Made by a program: the position numbers and the translations under genes
Notes under the pieces: generated by a model
Databases searched by the model: none
What the model was told of the DNA's origin: nothing
The model's input: only the letters and a program-made list of their open reading frames with translations
Part shown: positions 17,620 through 30,100 of the stretch, piece by piece
Numbering within the stretch: position 1 is the stretch's first letter
Layout of the letters: each line of letters starts with the position of its first letter
NCBI GenBank assembly: GCA_004379135.1
Contig: NBNI01000004.1
Location: 1-64,000 of the forward strand
Length of the DNA stretch: 64,000 nt
Source of the DNA: Acidimicrobiales bacterium mtb01
Lineage (GTDB): Bacteria; Actinomycetota; Acidimicrobiia; Acidimicrobiales; Ilumatobacteraceae
Direction of reading: 5' to 3'

Positions 17620-18363
17620 GTGTGGAATGGACTGTCGCTCGCCGTTGTGCTCCCCACGTACAACGAGCACCTTTCCATTCGCGAATGCATCGAGCAGTTC
17701 GAGGAGCTCGGTGTGGTCGACCGTATTCTGGTCGTCAACAACAATGCTCATCCGGACACACCGGCGCGGGTGGCGACGACGTCGGCGATCGAGGTTCACG
17801 AGACACTGCAGGGTTATGGAGCAGCCATACGACGTGGTTTCGCCGAGACGGCTCGATTCGATCTCGTCTGCGTGTGCGAGCCCGACGGGACGTTCGTTCC
17901 CAGCGATCTTCTCAAGCTCCTTTCCTATGCCGCCGATGTCGACATCGTCTTCGGTTCGAGAACGGTGCAGACATTCATCTTCTCGGGCGCGAACATGGGC
18001 CGTTTCCTTCGCTACGGAAACTGGGCTGTCGCGAAGTTGACCGAGATCTTGTTCGACACCGTGTCCCTCTCGGACGTGGGATGCACTTTCCGGGTGGTCA
18101 GTCGGAAAGCGATCGACACGATGTCACCGAGCTTTCGGAGCGTCGGCTCCGACTTCGGCTTCGAGATGATGTTGTCAGCGGCCGCCATGCGCATACCCAT
18201 GGTTCAGATCCCGGTTCATTACCAAGCACGTGTCGGGCGCAGTTCGGTGACGGGTAATCGTTGGGTGGCCATGAGACTCGGTCTCTCCATGATCGCTCTG
18301 TGCCTCAAGGCGCGCATCGCCAAGAGACGACGTGTCGGCTCCACCGGCAACGGGGGCGATTAG
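17620..18363 (+). CDS. Polyprenyl-phosphate glycosyltransferase (DPM1-like GT2)
   Basis: Soluble GT2 enzyme of 247 residues, like dolichol-phosphate mannosyltransferase: it would load a sugar from a nucleotide donor onto polyprenyl phosphate. Motifs: LAVVLPTYNEHLSIRECI at the N-terminus, GYGAAIRRGF, CEPDGTFVPSD at the metal site, and SDVGCTFRVVSRKAI. There is no clear C-terminal membrane pair, although LGLSMIALCLKA is hydrophobic. Start GTG 17620 is supported by an AGGGAG Shine-Dalgarno nine bases upstream. It sits directly after the GT-C enzyme that could consume its product; that pairing is an inference. Confidence 0.85.
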   Translation: MWNGLSLAVVLPTYNEHLSIRECIEQFEELGVVDRILVVNNNAHPDTPARVATTSAIEVHETLQGYGAAIRRGFAETARFDLVCVCEPDGTFVPSDLLKLLSYAADVDIVFGSRTVQTFIFSGANMGRFLRYGNWAVAKLTEILFDTVSLSDVGCTFRVVSRKAIDTMSPSFRSVGSDFGFEMMLSAAAMRIPMVQIPVHYQARVGRSSVTGNRWVAMRLGLSMIALCLKARIAKRRRVGSTGNGGD

Positions 18364-18366
18364 GCT
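18361..18366 (+). promoter_or_regulatory. -10 box TAGGCT for a leaderless start
   Basis: TAGGCT, then CGGGAC, then GTG 18373. The 18 bases from the box through the second codon are identical to those in front of selD (46305-46322). The TAG is also the stop codon of the DPM1-like gene. Confidence 0.5.
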
Positions 18367-18372
18367 CGGGAC

Positions 18373-18675
18373 GTGAGCCGAATCAGGTCCGTCGCCCGTC
18401 GGGTTCTTCGCCACTCTCGACGACAGATTCGCCGGGATGTCGACGAGATCCGGACCTTGCTCGTCGACGTTCAGTCGCGCATGGAGACGGTCGACCGGAT
18501 CGTTCAGGACCTCAACCACGAGATTCGCCACGGGGCGGGGGAGTCCCTGCCGCTGTTCATGGGTTACGCCGAGCGCCTCCGGCTCGACGCCGAAACCGCG
18601 GTCGGGGTGGCTCAGCTCATCGAACGGCGCCTTTTCGAGTTGGAGGATCGTCTCGATGGAAACGCCCGGGACTGA
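18373..18675 (+). CDS. Small coiled-coil protein of unknown function
   Basis: A 100-residue protein I do not recognise. The first 20 residues are strongly basic (Arg-rich); the rest is a predicted long helix rich in Glu, Asp, Leu and Val with heptad-like spacing (IRTLLVDVQSRMETVDRIV, and LIERRLFELEDRL near the end). No signal peptide or membrane segment. It lies three bases before the tandem glycosyltransferase and just after the DPM1-like gene, so it is probably co-expressed with them; a scaffold or tether for glycosyltransferases is one guess. The well-formed TAGGCT-N6-GTG upstream and the lack of a competing frame support a real gene. Confidence 0.65.
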   Translation: MSRIRSVARRVLRHSRRQIRRDVDEIRTLLVDVQSRMETVDRIVQDLNHEIRHGAGESLPLFMGYAERLRLDAETAVGVAQLIERRLFELEDRLDGNARD

Positions 18676-18678
18676 ACC

Positions 18679-21042
18679 GTGCCCTCTCTCGGTGAACGTC
18701 GCCGCATTCTGATCGACGCCCGCCCGATCAACCATCCGACTGCAGGGCAACGCGGAATCGGTCGCTACACGGCCGGGCTCATCTCCGGCCTCTCGGCGGC
18801 CGGTGCCGACGTGGTGGCTGCATGTTCGTCGAGGGCCGAATGCGACCTCGTGATCGCGACCGTTCCGGGCATCGACGTTCGCCCTTGGAAGCCGGAGTTG
18901 GTGCGGGAAGTCGTCGATCGGGATGCGTGGTACATCGCCACCCAACTGATGCTCCATCCGATGACGCTCGATCCGGTTCCCCGTGCGGTGTCGGAAGCTC
19001 GGTTGCCCGTCGCGGCCGTGATGTACGACGTCATTCCCGAACGTTTCCCATCGAGATACTTGAACCACCCGCAGTCGCGACAGCTCTCCGCGGTCCGCAC
19101 GATGCTTGCACGGTCATTGGACGGTCTACTCGCGATCAGTTCGTTCACCGCGGAGACCGCATGTCGTGAACTCGGTGTGCCGATGAACCGCGTCGTTTCG
19201 ATTGGAGCGGGAGTGGGCGAGGTGTTCACGCCGTCGAAGGATGATCCTTGGCCCGGATTGCGGAGGCTGGTCGAGCTCGGAGTGAGTCGCCGCCGACGGC
19301 TGGTGGTCGCGGTGACCGGGGGAGATCAGAGGAAGAACACCGAGGCGCTCATCCGCGCTTGGTCCTTGCTGGGGGAGCGCAGTCGTCGGAATTGCCAGTT
19401 GGTCGTCGCCTGCGCGGTGGGTTCCTCCGTTCTCGCTCGCTGGGCCGAGACGGTGAACGAGAGCGGTCTTGCTCTCGGCCGCGACGTGGTGTTCACCGAC
19501 TCGGTCTCCGATGAGGAACTCGTTCTTCTCCACCGGGCTGCGACTCTTGCCGTCTTCCCCTCGCTGGAGGAGGGCTTCGGACTTCCCGTGGCGGAAGCAG
19601 CCGCCGTTGGTTGCCCGGTGATCTGCTCCGACACGTCGTCCTTGCCCGAGGTGATCGGGTCGGAGGAAGCGCTCTTCAGCCCGTACGACGTCCGTTCGAT
19701 CGCACGAGCGATCGAATGGGGAATCCATGACGAGGCTCACCGAACACGTCTTCTCGAGGCGGCAGGGCGGGCTCGTCACGAGTGGACCTGGCTACGGACC
19801 GGTCAACGGACCCTCCACGCACTCGATCACTTCTCGTCGCACGTCGACATCGCACGCCGACGCGCGATTCGATCGAAGGTTGCGATCTGTGCGCCCCCGA
19901 GGACGTCGCCCTCTGCCATCGGCTCCTACACCGCGAACGTCGTGGACGATCTCGTCGCGCGGGCGACCGCCGATATCGAGTTGTTCGTCGACCTCTCGGG
20001 TACGAGTGATCGACCCGGCTCGGGGAAGTGGATGGCTTCCGCGATCGGCCGGTACCGACACGATTACGAATTCGACCATGTGGTGTGTGCATTGGGAAGT
20101 TCCTCGCATCACCTGTCCACGGCGTTCGTTGCCGAGAGCTTTCCCACCCACCTCTGGTTGCATGAGGCCTCTTTGGCCGGCTGCTATTTGCATGCCGTCG
20201 CCCACTCGAGTTCATCCGAGTGGGGCAAGGCCTTCATCGAGCGGCGTTCGGAACTCGGTGCGGATTTCCACTCCTTGGCGCCTGAAGACTTCCAAGTTCG
20301 CGGCATACCGCTTCTTCGCGCAGTGTTGGCCAAGGCCAGGTCGGTGGTGGTGAGTTCGGTTGCCGCTGCTGAACGCGTCGTGTCCAGTTCCGTGGACTGC
20401 CCCCCGGTTCTCGTTCTGCCTCTCGCGTTTCCCGATGTGCCCGGAGTGGTGACGAAACCCATTCGCCGAGTGGTGTCGATCGGATGGTTGGGGACCAACA
20501 AGCGACTGGAAGTCCTCGCCCATGTTGCTCGGTTGGCTGCCGTCGATGTCGTCTTCATCGGACCCACCGTGCCTCGTGCGGTCGACGGCCTTCGGGCGAC
20601 TGCACGAGAACTCGGGGTGTCGGAGCGCATATCCATTCTGGGACAACTGAGCGAAGAGCGACTGCATCACGAAATCCTGGCGTCTCGCGTGGGCATACAG
20701 CTCAGGGCTGACTCGACAGGCCAGAGATCGGCGGCGGTCAACGACCTTCTGGCGCGAGGTCTGCCCGTCGTCACGAACATCGCGGAGGAGTCGGTTGGCT
20801 CGGGTCTCCGATTCGCGGACACCACCGGCCTCGAGGACGAAACTGCCGCCCAGTTGGTCGTTGAGTCGGTGGGGGGTCTTCTCGACGACGACGACGAATG
20901 GGTGGCGAGTTCGCGATCGGCACGTGAGGTGGCGTCGAGGTGGACTTTTGCGGACGTCGCCGAAGTCCTCGAGATCTGGCTTCGGACCCACGAGAGCCAT
21001 GAGCGCGGTTCGATCGTTCGTGCCGAAATGATCGGAAGATGA
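18679..21042 (+). CDS. Two-domain glycosyltransferase (tandem GT4/GT-B modules)
   Basis: A 787-residue fusion of two GT-B modules. Module 1 (about 1-385) begins ILIDARPINHPTAGQRGIGR and carries the standard donor-site motif EEGFGLPVAEAAAVG, so it looks active. Module 2 (about 390-780) begins KVAICAPPRTSPSAIGSYT; its donor region reads SRVGIQLRADSTGQRSAAVN, where the expected E-x7-E pattern is replaced, so it may use another sugar site or be a non-catalytic partner. GTG 18679 lies three bases after the coiled-coil gene stop. The stop overlaps the next start as ATGA. Bifunctional chain extension is plausible; sugars unknown. Confidence 0.85.
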   Translation: MPSLGERRRILIDARPINHPTAGQRGIGRYTAGLISGLSAAGADVVAACSSRAECDLVIATVPGIDVRPWKPELVREVVDRDAWYIATQLMLHPMTLDPVPRAVSEARLPVAAVMYDVIPERFPSRYLNHPQSRQLSAVRTMLARSLDGLLAISSFTAETACRELGVPMNRVVSIGAGVGEVFTPSKDDPWPGLRRLVELGVSRRRRLVVAVTGGDQRKNTEALIRAWSLLGERSRRNCQLVVACAVGSSVLARWAETVNESGLALGRDVVFTDSVSDEELVLLHRAATLAVFPSLEEGFGLPVAEAAAVGCPVICSDTSSLPEVIGSEEALFSPYDVRSIARAIEWGIHDEAHRTRLLEAAGRARHEWTWLRTGQRTLHALDHFSSHVDIARRRAIRSKVAICAPPRTSPSAIGSYTANVVDDLVARATADIELFVDLSGTSDRPGSGKWMASAIGRYRHDYEFDHVVCALGSSSHHLSTAFVAESFPTHLWLHEASLAGCYLHAVAHSSSSEWGKAFIERRSELGADFHSLAPEDFQVRGIPLLRAVLAKARSVVVSSVAAAERVVSSSVDCPPVLVLPLAFPDVPGVVTKPIRRVVSIGWLGTNKRLEVLAHVARLAAVDVVFIGPTVPRAVDGLRATARELGVSERISILGQLSEERLHHEILASRVGIQLRADSTGQRSAAVNDLLARGLPVVTNIAEESVGSGLRFADTTGLEDETAAQLVVESVGGLLDDDDEWVASSRSAREVASRWTFADVAEVLEIWLRTHESHERGSIVRAEMIGR

Positions 21043-22394
21043 CCGAAGTCCCCCGCATTCGTGTCGTCGTGATCAACTTCGACGGCGGAGACATGACGAT
21101 CGATTGCCTTCAATCTTTGCTCGGAACGGATTGGCCCTCCGAAAAGTTGGAGATCGTTCTCGTCGACAACGGGTCTCTGGACGACGTCGTCGAACAAGTC
21201 GCCCGTCGATTTCCTGAAGTCCGCATCCTCGAGCCGTTGGCCAACTTGGGCTTTGCGGGCGGTTGCAACCTGGGGATCACGGCCCCGGTCGTCGCGGGCT
21301 CCGAGCCGGCCTTCGTGGCTCTGGTCAACAACGACGCGACGGTGCAGCGAAGTTGGCTCCGGGAGTTGCACCGGGCCATCGAAGCCGCTCCCGATATCGG
21401 AGCCTCTTCCGCCAAGATGCTGTTCGCCGATCGAGTGAACGGTCTCGAATTCGAGGTTCATCCGCACGAGGCGAAGCCGGAAACGGCTGACTTCATGAGA
21501 ATCACCGGCCTTCGGGTCGACGGCATCCGGGATGACGACCGGGTCGTGTTCGATGAGGGCGTTTTCGGCCCGACCGGCTTCATGTCGAATGAAGGCGCTG
21601 AGATGAGCCGGTGGACGAAGGGCCGAGGGTCGATTCGAGTGAGGGTCGTGGAAGGTTCTGCTGCTCGAAGCCTCGAACTTCGACTTTCGTCGTCCCACCC
21701 GTCCAGGGTGAGATTTCATGGCGATGGAGTCGAGAATTCCTTCGATCTGTCGAGTGACCCGACCTGGGTGCGAGTCGATCTTCCGGCGACGACTTTCGAT
21801 GTGATCAACAATGTGGGCTCCAATCTGTTCGCCGGCGGTTTCGGCGGCGATCGCGGTTTTCTCGAGCGTGATCGAGGGCAGTACGACTCGCCGGCGGAGG
21901 TCTTCGCGTGGTGCGGCGGCGCCGTACTTCTGAGGTGTGGCTATCTCGACTCTGTCGGTGTTTTCGACGAGCGCTTGTTCCTTTACTACGAGGACACCGA
22001 CCTCTCATGGCGCGGACGACTCCAGGGTTGGCGATACGTGTACGAACCGGCAGCTGTGGTTCGGCATCGCCACGCGCAGTCGAGCGGAGTGGGTTCCCCT
22101 GTGTTTCGATTCCATACCGAGCGCAATCGGTTGCTCGTTCTCGCGAAGTGTGCCCCGGTCGGACTGGCTGTACGTGCCGGACTGGGCGAGCTGCGACGCA
22201 TGATCATCTGCAATGTTCGCGATCTTCTCCTGCGACCGCTCGCTCTTCGAATCCCTGTTCGGATCGAGGCCGCCCATCGGCGGCGCGTGTTCTTCTCGTA
22301 CGTGTCGTTGTTGCCGGGAATGATCCGCGATCGGGTGATGATGGATCGACGAGTGAGTCGTCGCTCATTGATTCGGTGGCAGGTGTCGAAGTGA
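21039..22394 (+). CDS. Glycosyltransferase family 2 with a ~145-residue inserted domain
   Basis: A 451-residue GT2. The N-terminal half is canonical: RVVVINFDGGDMTIDCL, LVDNGS, ANLGFAGGCNLGI and LVNNDATV at the metal site (about 95-102). The second half of the fold resumes at about 284 with EVFAWCGGAVLLRCGYLD and LYYEDTDLSWRGRLQGW. Between them, about 133-280, lies extra sequence rich in beta-strand-forming residues (RGSIRVRVVEG, LELRLSS, PTWVRVDLPAT) that is not part of the GT-A core and looks like a small beta-sandwich, perhaps carbohydrate-binding. Start ATG 21039 overlaps the previous stop by four bases; its own stop overlaps the next start as GTGA. Confidence 0.85.
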   Translation: MTEVPRIRVVVINFDGGDMTIDCLQSLLGTDWPSEKLEIVLVDNGSLDDVVEQVARRFPEVRILEPLANLGFAGGCNLGITAPVVAGSEPAFVALVNNDATVQRSWLRELHRAIEAAPDIGASSAKMLFADRVNGLEFEVHPHEAKPETADFMRITGLRVDGIRDDDRVVFDEGVFGPTGFMSNEGAEMSRWTKGRGSIRVRVVEGSAARSLELRLSSSHPSRVRFHGDGVENSFDLSSDPTWVRVDLPATTFDVINNVGSNLFAGGFGGDRGFLERDRGQYDSPAEVFAWCGGAVLLRCGYLDSVGVFDERLFLYYEDTDLSWRGRLQGWRYVYEPAAVVRHRHAQSSGVGSPVFRFHTERNRLLVLAKCAPVGLAVRAGLGELRRMIICNVRDLLLRPLALRIPVRIEAAHRRRVFFSYVSLLPGMIRDRVMMDRRVSRRSLIRWQVSK

Positions 22395-23572
22395 GCCGTG
22401 TCGCGATCTACAACCTGTACTGGCACACCTACGGTGGGGGCGAGCAGGTGAGTGGTGGTTTCGCCGAGCATCTTGCCCGCTCTCACGACGTGACGCTGCT
22501 CGGTCCGGTGGCGCCCGATGTCGAAGCCGGTCGTCTGCGATTGGGCGTCGACTTGTCCAACTGTCGCCATGTCTCCGTGATGGGCGATGACGAGGCAAGC
22601 GAAGCGAGCGAAGATTTCGATGTTTTCGTGAACGGGACGTACCGCAGCAACGCCCGCAATCGCTCGCGAGTCGGACTGTATTACGTGCATTTCCCAGAAC
22701 CTCCACCGACACCCCGTGATCGTGTCCGGTCATCGGTGTCTCGGGTTGGCCTTCGGTGCGTCACTCCCTTCGTGAAGGGCTGGGATGGTGACGACACGTT
22801 ACATCGAATCAAACGGGGATTAGAAAAGCGCCGCCGCGATCTGTCGTGGGTCGAGTCGTACACGCGATTCCTCGCCAATTCCGAGTACACCGCCCGATGG
22901 GTACGCGAGCTTTGGGGTGCGTCGGGCGACGTGGTTTACCCAGCCGTTCGTCCGGTCGTGAGCGACGTTCCGAACGCCGACAAGGGCCCTCTCATCGCGT
23001 CGCTGGGTCGGTTCTTCGATCCGTCGCTCGGGCACTGCAAGAAGCAGCGCGACATGCTCGAGGCATACACACGCCTGCACCAGGCCGGCCGGACGAACGT
23101 GGGCTCGGAGACGTGGCGGTTGGCGTTGGTGGGTGGTGCCGACGCTGCGAGCCGTGAGTACACCCTGAGCGTGCGACGAGCCGCGGTGAATCTGCCGGTG
23201 GACGTGTTGATCAACAAGCCGCGTTCGGTGGTGGAAGACACTCTGCGTTCGGCGTCGATCTACTGGCACGGAACCGGTTTCGGCGAGGACGTGCACCGTC
23301 ATCCCGAACGCTTCGAGCACTTCGGTATCGCGGTGGTGGAAGCCATGCTGGCTGGTGCGGTCCCCGTGGTGTTCGGCGAGGCCGGGCCGGCCGAGATCGT
23401 GCGTCACGGAGTGGACGGGTATCACTGGCGCTCGTTGGACGAGTTGGCCGATCGCACGATCGAGTTGATGAACGACGGCGAGAAGCGACGGGTGATGAGC
23501 GAGTCGGCGGTCGCAAGGGCACGTGAGTTCTCGATCGAGCGCTTCCGCTCCGCGATCGACGCCCTCCTTTGA
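22391..23572 (+). CDS. Glycosyltransferase, GT4 family
   Basis: A 393-residue GT-B enzyme and the last gene of the plus-strand glycan run. The N-terminus reads VAIYNLYWHTYGGGEQVSGG, with the glycine loop of the acceptor domain. The C-terminal half has IASLGRFFDPSLGHCKKQRD, then HPERFEHFGIAVVEAMLAGA and VPVVFGEAGPAEIV, the usual E-x7-E donor motif. GTG 22391 overlaps the previous stop by four bases. The gene ends just before a pair of inverted hairpin elements separating it from the convergent aceE. Donor and acceptor unknown. Confidence 0.88.
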   Translation: MSRVAIYNLYWHTYGGGEQVSGGFAEHLARSHDVTLLGPVAPDVEAGRLRLGVDLSNCRHVSVMGDDEASEASEDFDVFVNGTYRSNARNRSRVGLYYVHFPEPPPTPRDRVRSSVSRVGLRCVTPFVKGWDGDDTLHRIKRGLEKRRRDLSWVESYTRFLANSEYTARWVRELWGASGDVVYPAVRPVVSDVPNADKGPLIASLGRFFDPSLGHCKKQRDMLEAYTRLHQAGRTNVGSETWRLALVGGADAASREYTLSVRRAAVNLPVDVLINKPRSVVEDTLRSASIYWHGTGFGEDVHRHPERFEHFGIAVVEAMLAGAVPVVFGEAGPAEIVRHGVDGYHWRSLDELADRTIELMNDGEKRRVMSESAVARAREFSIERFRSAIDALL

Positions 23573-23575
23573 CCA

Positions 23576-23681
23576 TTGGGCGCGAAACCGTGCCATTTCT
23601 GGCACCTTTGACGCCCATGGTGAGCGCTGGCCCGTGGGTTGGGCGTCAGACATGCCAGAAATGGCACGGTTTCGCGCCCAA
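23576..23681. repeat. Two inverted copies of a palindromic intergenic element (probable bidirectional terminator)
   Basis: The right copy (23639-23681) begins TTGGGCGTCAGACATGCCAG and ends GGTTTCGCGCCCAA. The left copy (23576-23617) is the same element on the other strand. The outer 29 bases of the two copies are perfect reverse complements (23576-23604 with 23653-23681), so the whole block can fold as one long cruciform or as two small hairpins, each with a TGCCA-GAAA-TGGCA core. It lies between convergent genes, a terminator-like position. Confidence 0.85.
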
Positions 23682-23704
23682 GAGGGGATGGGTCAGCCTG
23701 CTCG

Positions 23705-26437
<2,733 letters not shown>

Positions 26438-26510
26438 GAGCGACAGTCTCGCAGAGTTACCCGCGGGTATGACGGGCTTGGTGGACGTGGTGCGCCAAGA
26501 TGAACAACGC

Positions 26511-26996
26511 ATGTCCGGCCCCACGCGACCCACGAACATCGACGACGCGCTTGTGGTGTACACCGATGGCGCGTGCAGCGGAAATCCCGGGCCCGGGGGA
26601 TGGGCGTGGGCGGTGTCGCCGGCCGGCGAACCGTACGCATCGGGCGGCGAACGCAACACGACCAATCAGCGCATGGAGTTGACCGCGGTGCTCGAAGCGT
26701 TGCGCACGAATCTGCCCATCGCGCACGCGTCGGTGAAGCGGCTCGTGATCGTGTCGGATTCGACCTACGTGGTGAATTGCTTCAAGGACCGCTGGTGGGT
26801 GCGTTGGAAGGCCAACGGGTGGCGCAACGCGAAGAAGGAGCCGGTGGCCAACGACGACCTGTGGCGGCCCCTGATCGAGATGTACGAGTCGCTGGCGGCG
26901 GGTGAGCGGCCCGACTTCCAGTGGGTGAAGGGGCACAGCGGCGATCCCATGAACGACATCGTGGATGCCCTGGCCGTGGCCGCCACCCCCCGATAG
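26511..26996 (+). CDS. rnhA: Ribonuclease HI
   Basis: Degrades the RNA strand of RNA-DNA hybrids. The 161-residue protein shows the four acidic active-site positions in order: VVYTDGACSGNPG, QRMELTAVLEAL, IVSDSTYVV and, near the C-terminus, the last Asp in GDPMNDIVDALA. WVKGHSGDP supplies the conserved His loop. I chose ATG 26511 (MSGPTRPTNIDD); ATG 26469 is in frame and would add 14 residues with no obvious family counterpart. It is divergent from aceE with about 70 bases between them. The window also encodes RNase HII at 47380. Confidence 0.92.
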   Translation: MSGPTRPTNIDDALVVYTDGACSGNPGPGGWAWAVSPAGEPYASGGERNTTNQRMELTAVLEALRTNLPIAHASVKRLVIVSDSTYVVNCFKDRWWVRWKANGWRNAKKEPVANDDLWRPLIEMYESLAAGERPDFQWVKGHSGDPMNDIVDALAVAATPR

Positions 26997-27149
26997 GCCC
27001 AGGGGCGTACACCCAGGCCAGAGGGGCCGTGACCCCCGCCCGAGGCCCGAACTCGGTACCTTGCCCGTGTCACAGGGCGAGCCGGTCGTCCGATTGCTCA
27101 AGGTGGGACGTTTCGGGGCCGAAACCCGGGTGTCCCCGAACTCCACTCC

Positions 27150-30100
27150 GTGAACCCTCGATCCCGCCTCCTCCGCCTCGCCATTGGGCCTCTGGTGGCC
27201 GCCTCCGGCCTTGTTTCGGTCGTGATGCCCTTGGGCGCCCCCTCGGCCCACGCGGCCCCCTCGACGGACCACGCGGTGGTCGTCGTGCTGGAAGGTCAGG
27301 GCAACGGCCATGGCCGCGGACTCAGCCAGTGGGGCTCGTACGGCTGGGCCACGGCCTACGGCAAGGACTGGACCTGGATCCTCGACCACTACTACGGCGG
27401 AACCGTCATGGGCACGGCCGCCGGCGACCAGCGCATGACCGTGCGCCTGCTCGATCTCGACGGCGCGTTCACGTCGGTGGTGGCGCCCACGGGCGACGCC
27501 TCGGTGAACGGTGTGGGTGCGTACGCGTCGGTCACGGTGCGCTTGGTGTCGGGCGTGAATCAGTTCGACGCGTGGGGTTCGGCGACGCCGATCTGCCCGG
27601 CGCCCACGGCCGATCTCGGGACCGCGACTCCGTCCACCATCACGGTGCCCGACGGTCCCATCGCGCGCGGATCCATTGATCGCAACGCGGTGCGACAGAT
27701 CCAGGTGTTCCTCACGCAGGCGTCGGCCGTGCTCGGAGTGCCCGCCATGAATCCGGGCGGTACCGACGGGTTGTTCGGGCCGATGACCGAGAACTCGGTG
27801 AAGGCCTTCCAGACGACGATGCAGGCGCAGGGTTCGTTCGCCGGACTCGTGGATGGCGTGTGGGGCCCCGACACCGCGGCCGCCGCGCGCCTCGTGATTC
27901 CGCAACTGCCGGTCGCCGCCACCGGAACGTGGGCGTACCTCGGACGCTTCCCGCTCGCATCGAACGGATGGGGAGTGCGCATCGCAACGCCGAGCGGAGA
28001 TCTCGCGACGACGTCGCCCGACACGACTCTCGGCGTGTGCCAGGCCAACGGATCGGTTCGTCACTACCGCGGCGCGATCGTCACCGCCTACGCCGGCGGA
28101 ACCAACACGCCGCAGCGAACGCTCAACGACGTTCCGGTCGAGCAGTACTTGCGCGGTGTCGTGCCACGCGAGTCGCCGGCGTCGTGGGGTGACGCGGCCG
28201 GCGGCGCCGGGATCAACGCGTTGCGCGCGCAATCGGTGGCGGCTCGTTCGTACGGACTCGCGCAAAATCGCTACACGTACGCCAAGTCGTGCGACTCGGA
28301 TTCGTGTCAGGTGTACGGGGGAGCGGCGACGCGTCCGAGCGCAACCGGTTCCGCGAGCATCCTCGAAGACGCACGCACCGATCGCGCCATCGTCGATTCC
28401 GCGGGCGTGATTCGCGTGCGACCCGACAATCCCACCGCGCCGGTCTCCACCGAGTTCTCATCGTCGAACGGCGATCGCACGGCCGGCGGCGCGTTCACGT
28501 CGGTGGATGATCCGGGCGACATGATCGACGCGAATCCGTGGAACCGCTGGACACGTGTGCTGGACGCGAGTGCGCTGGCGGGTCGTTACGGCTTGTCGTC
28601 AATCACCGGTGCCACCAACGAGAACGATCCGTTATCGGTCAACCGCGGCTGGCAGGGGATGTGGGCGTTGCAGACGCGCCTGATGTCGGGATCGTCGTCG
28701 AAGGTGGTGAGCCACGCCACGCTGCGATCGGCCTACGACCTGCCTTCCATCGCGTTCACCGTGCGCGTGGTGAAGCGCGACGTGGTGCTCGTCGACGACT
28801 TCTTGTTCATCGGCGACTCGGTGGGCGAGAGCATCGCTGCCCGGTCGCAAACGGGTGAACTGCCGTCGCTGTTGAGCGGCGTGTTCGCGTCGTCGTATTA
28901 CGACGCCCTCACCAATCGCTGCACCGTCGGAGCCTGCGTCGCGAATCAGTTCGACGGCTTGGGCGTGGCGCAGAACGCGCCGGGAACCCCCGACATTGCG
29001 ATCGTGGCACTCGGGTACAACGACTCGGGCTCGGCCATGGCCGGCGAGATCGACCAGGTGATGACCGCCCTCGTGAACCGAGGTGTGCGCCTGGTGGGTT
29101 GGGTGAATCTGTCCGAACGGCGCACGAGCAACGGTTCGCCCGCTTACGCGAGGCACAACGAGGCGTTGCGCGCGGCCGCGGTGAAGTGGCCGCAACTACG
29201 GGTGCTCGACTGGAACGGCGCGAGCTCTCTCGGCTCGCAGTCGCGTTGGTACAGCGACGGCGTGCACCTCACCACATCGGGTCAGGCGCAGTTCGCCCTG
29301 TGGCTTCGCGATCGCATCATCGAGATGGTGGCCGGCATCGAGCAGACACGCGTGTTCGGTGACGATCGCTACCTGACCGCGGTGCAGATCTCCTCGCAGG
29401 CTCGCTCGGCCGGTGCGATCACCGGTGGCGAAGTCGTGATCGTGAACGGCACCGGAACCGTCGACGGTCTGGCGGCGGCCGGATTCGCCGGGGCGCGGCG
29501 CGCGGCGATTCTGCTGACGCGGGCCGATGCGTTGCCCGCAGATGTGGCCGCGCATCTTCAATCACTGAATCCCTCGCGCGTGACCGTGGTGGGTGGCGTG
29601 AACGCGGTGATGCCGGCCGTCCTCGATCAGATTCGCGCGCTCGTGCCGGCGGCCATCGTCGAGCGGGTGGAGGGTGCCGATCGATACCTCACGGCGCAGG
29701 CGCTCGCGCGCACGGTGTTCGCCGATGCACCCGTTCTCTACATCGCGAGCGGGCAGTCGCAAGTCGACGCGTTGTCGATCGCTCCGGCCGCGTACGCACA
29801 AGCCGATCCGCTGCTGTTGTCGACGCCTCTCGGTCTCGACGACGGCACGCAGGCGGCCGTGCGCGAATGGTGGGCCGCCAATCCGACCGGTCGAGTGGTG
29901 ATCGTCGGCGGAACATCGGCCATCGGCAGCGGGTTGGAGAAGCAGTTGTTGTTCTTCGGAATCCCGGCCAACAAGACCACGCGTCTCAATGGCAAGGATC
30001 GGTACGAGACGAGTTCGGCCGCGGTGGCGTGGGTGCGATCCAACGTGACGGGATTCGCGTCGGGGAGCATCGGAGTCGCATCGGGGCAATCGCCCATCGA

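Noticed and set aside
26997-27149. GC-rich stretch between rnhA and the wall protein, checked for a riboswitch or tRNA
   Set aside because: Only short GC-rich inverted repeats are present; no cloverleaf, conserved riboswitch core or clear promoter could be identified.
26457-28265. A 602-codon open frame on the minus strand
   Set aside because: Antisense to rnhA and the SpoIID/SGNH protein; Arg/Gly/His-rich with no domain.
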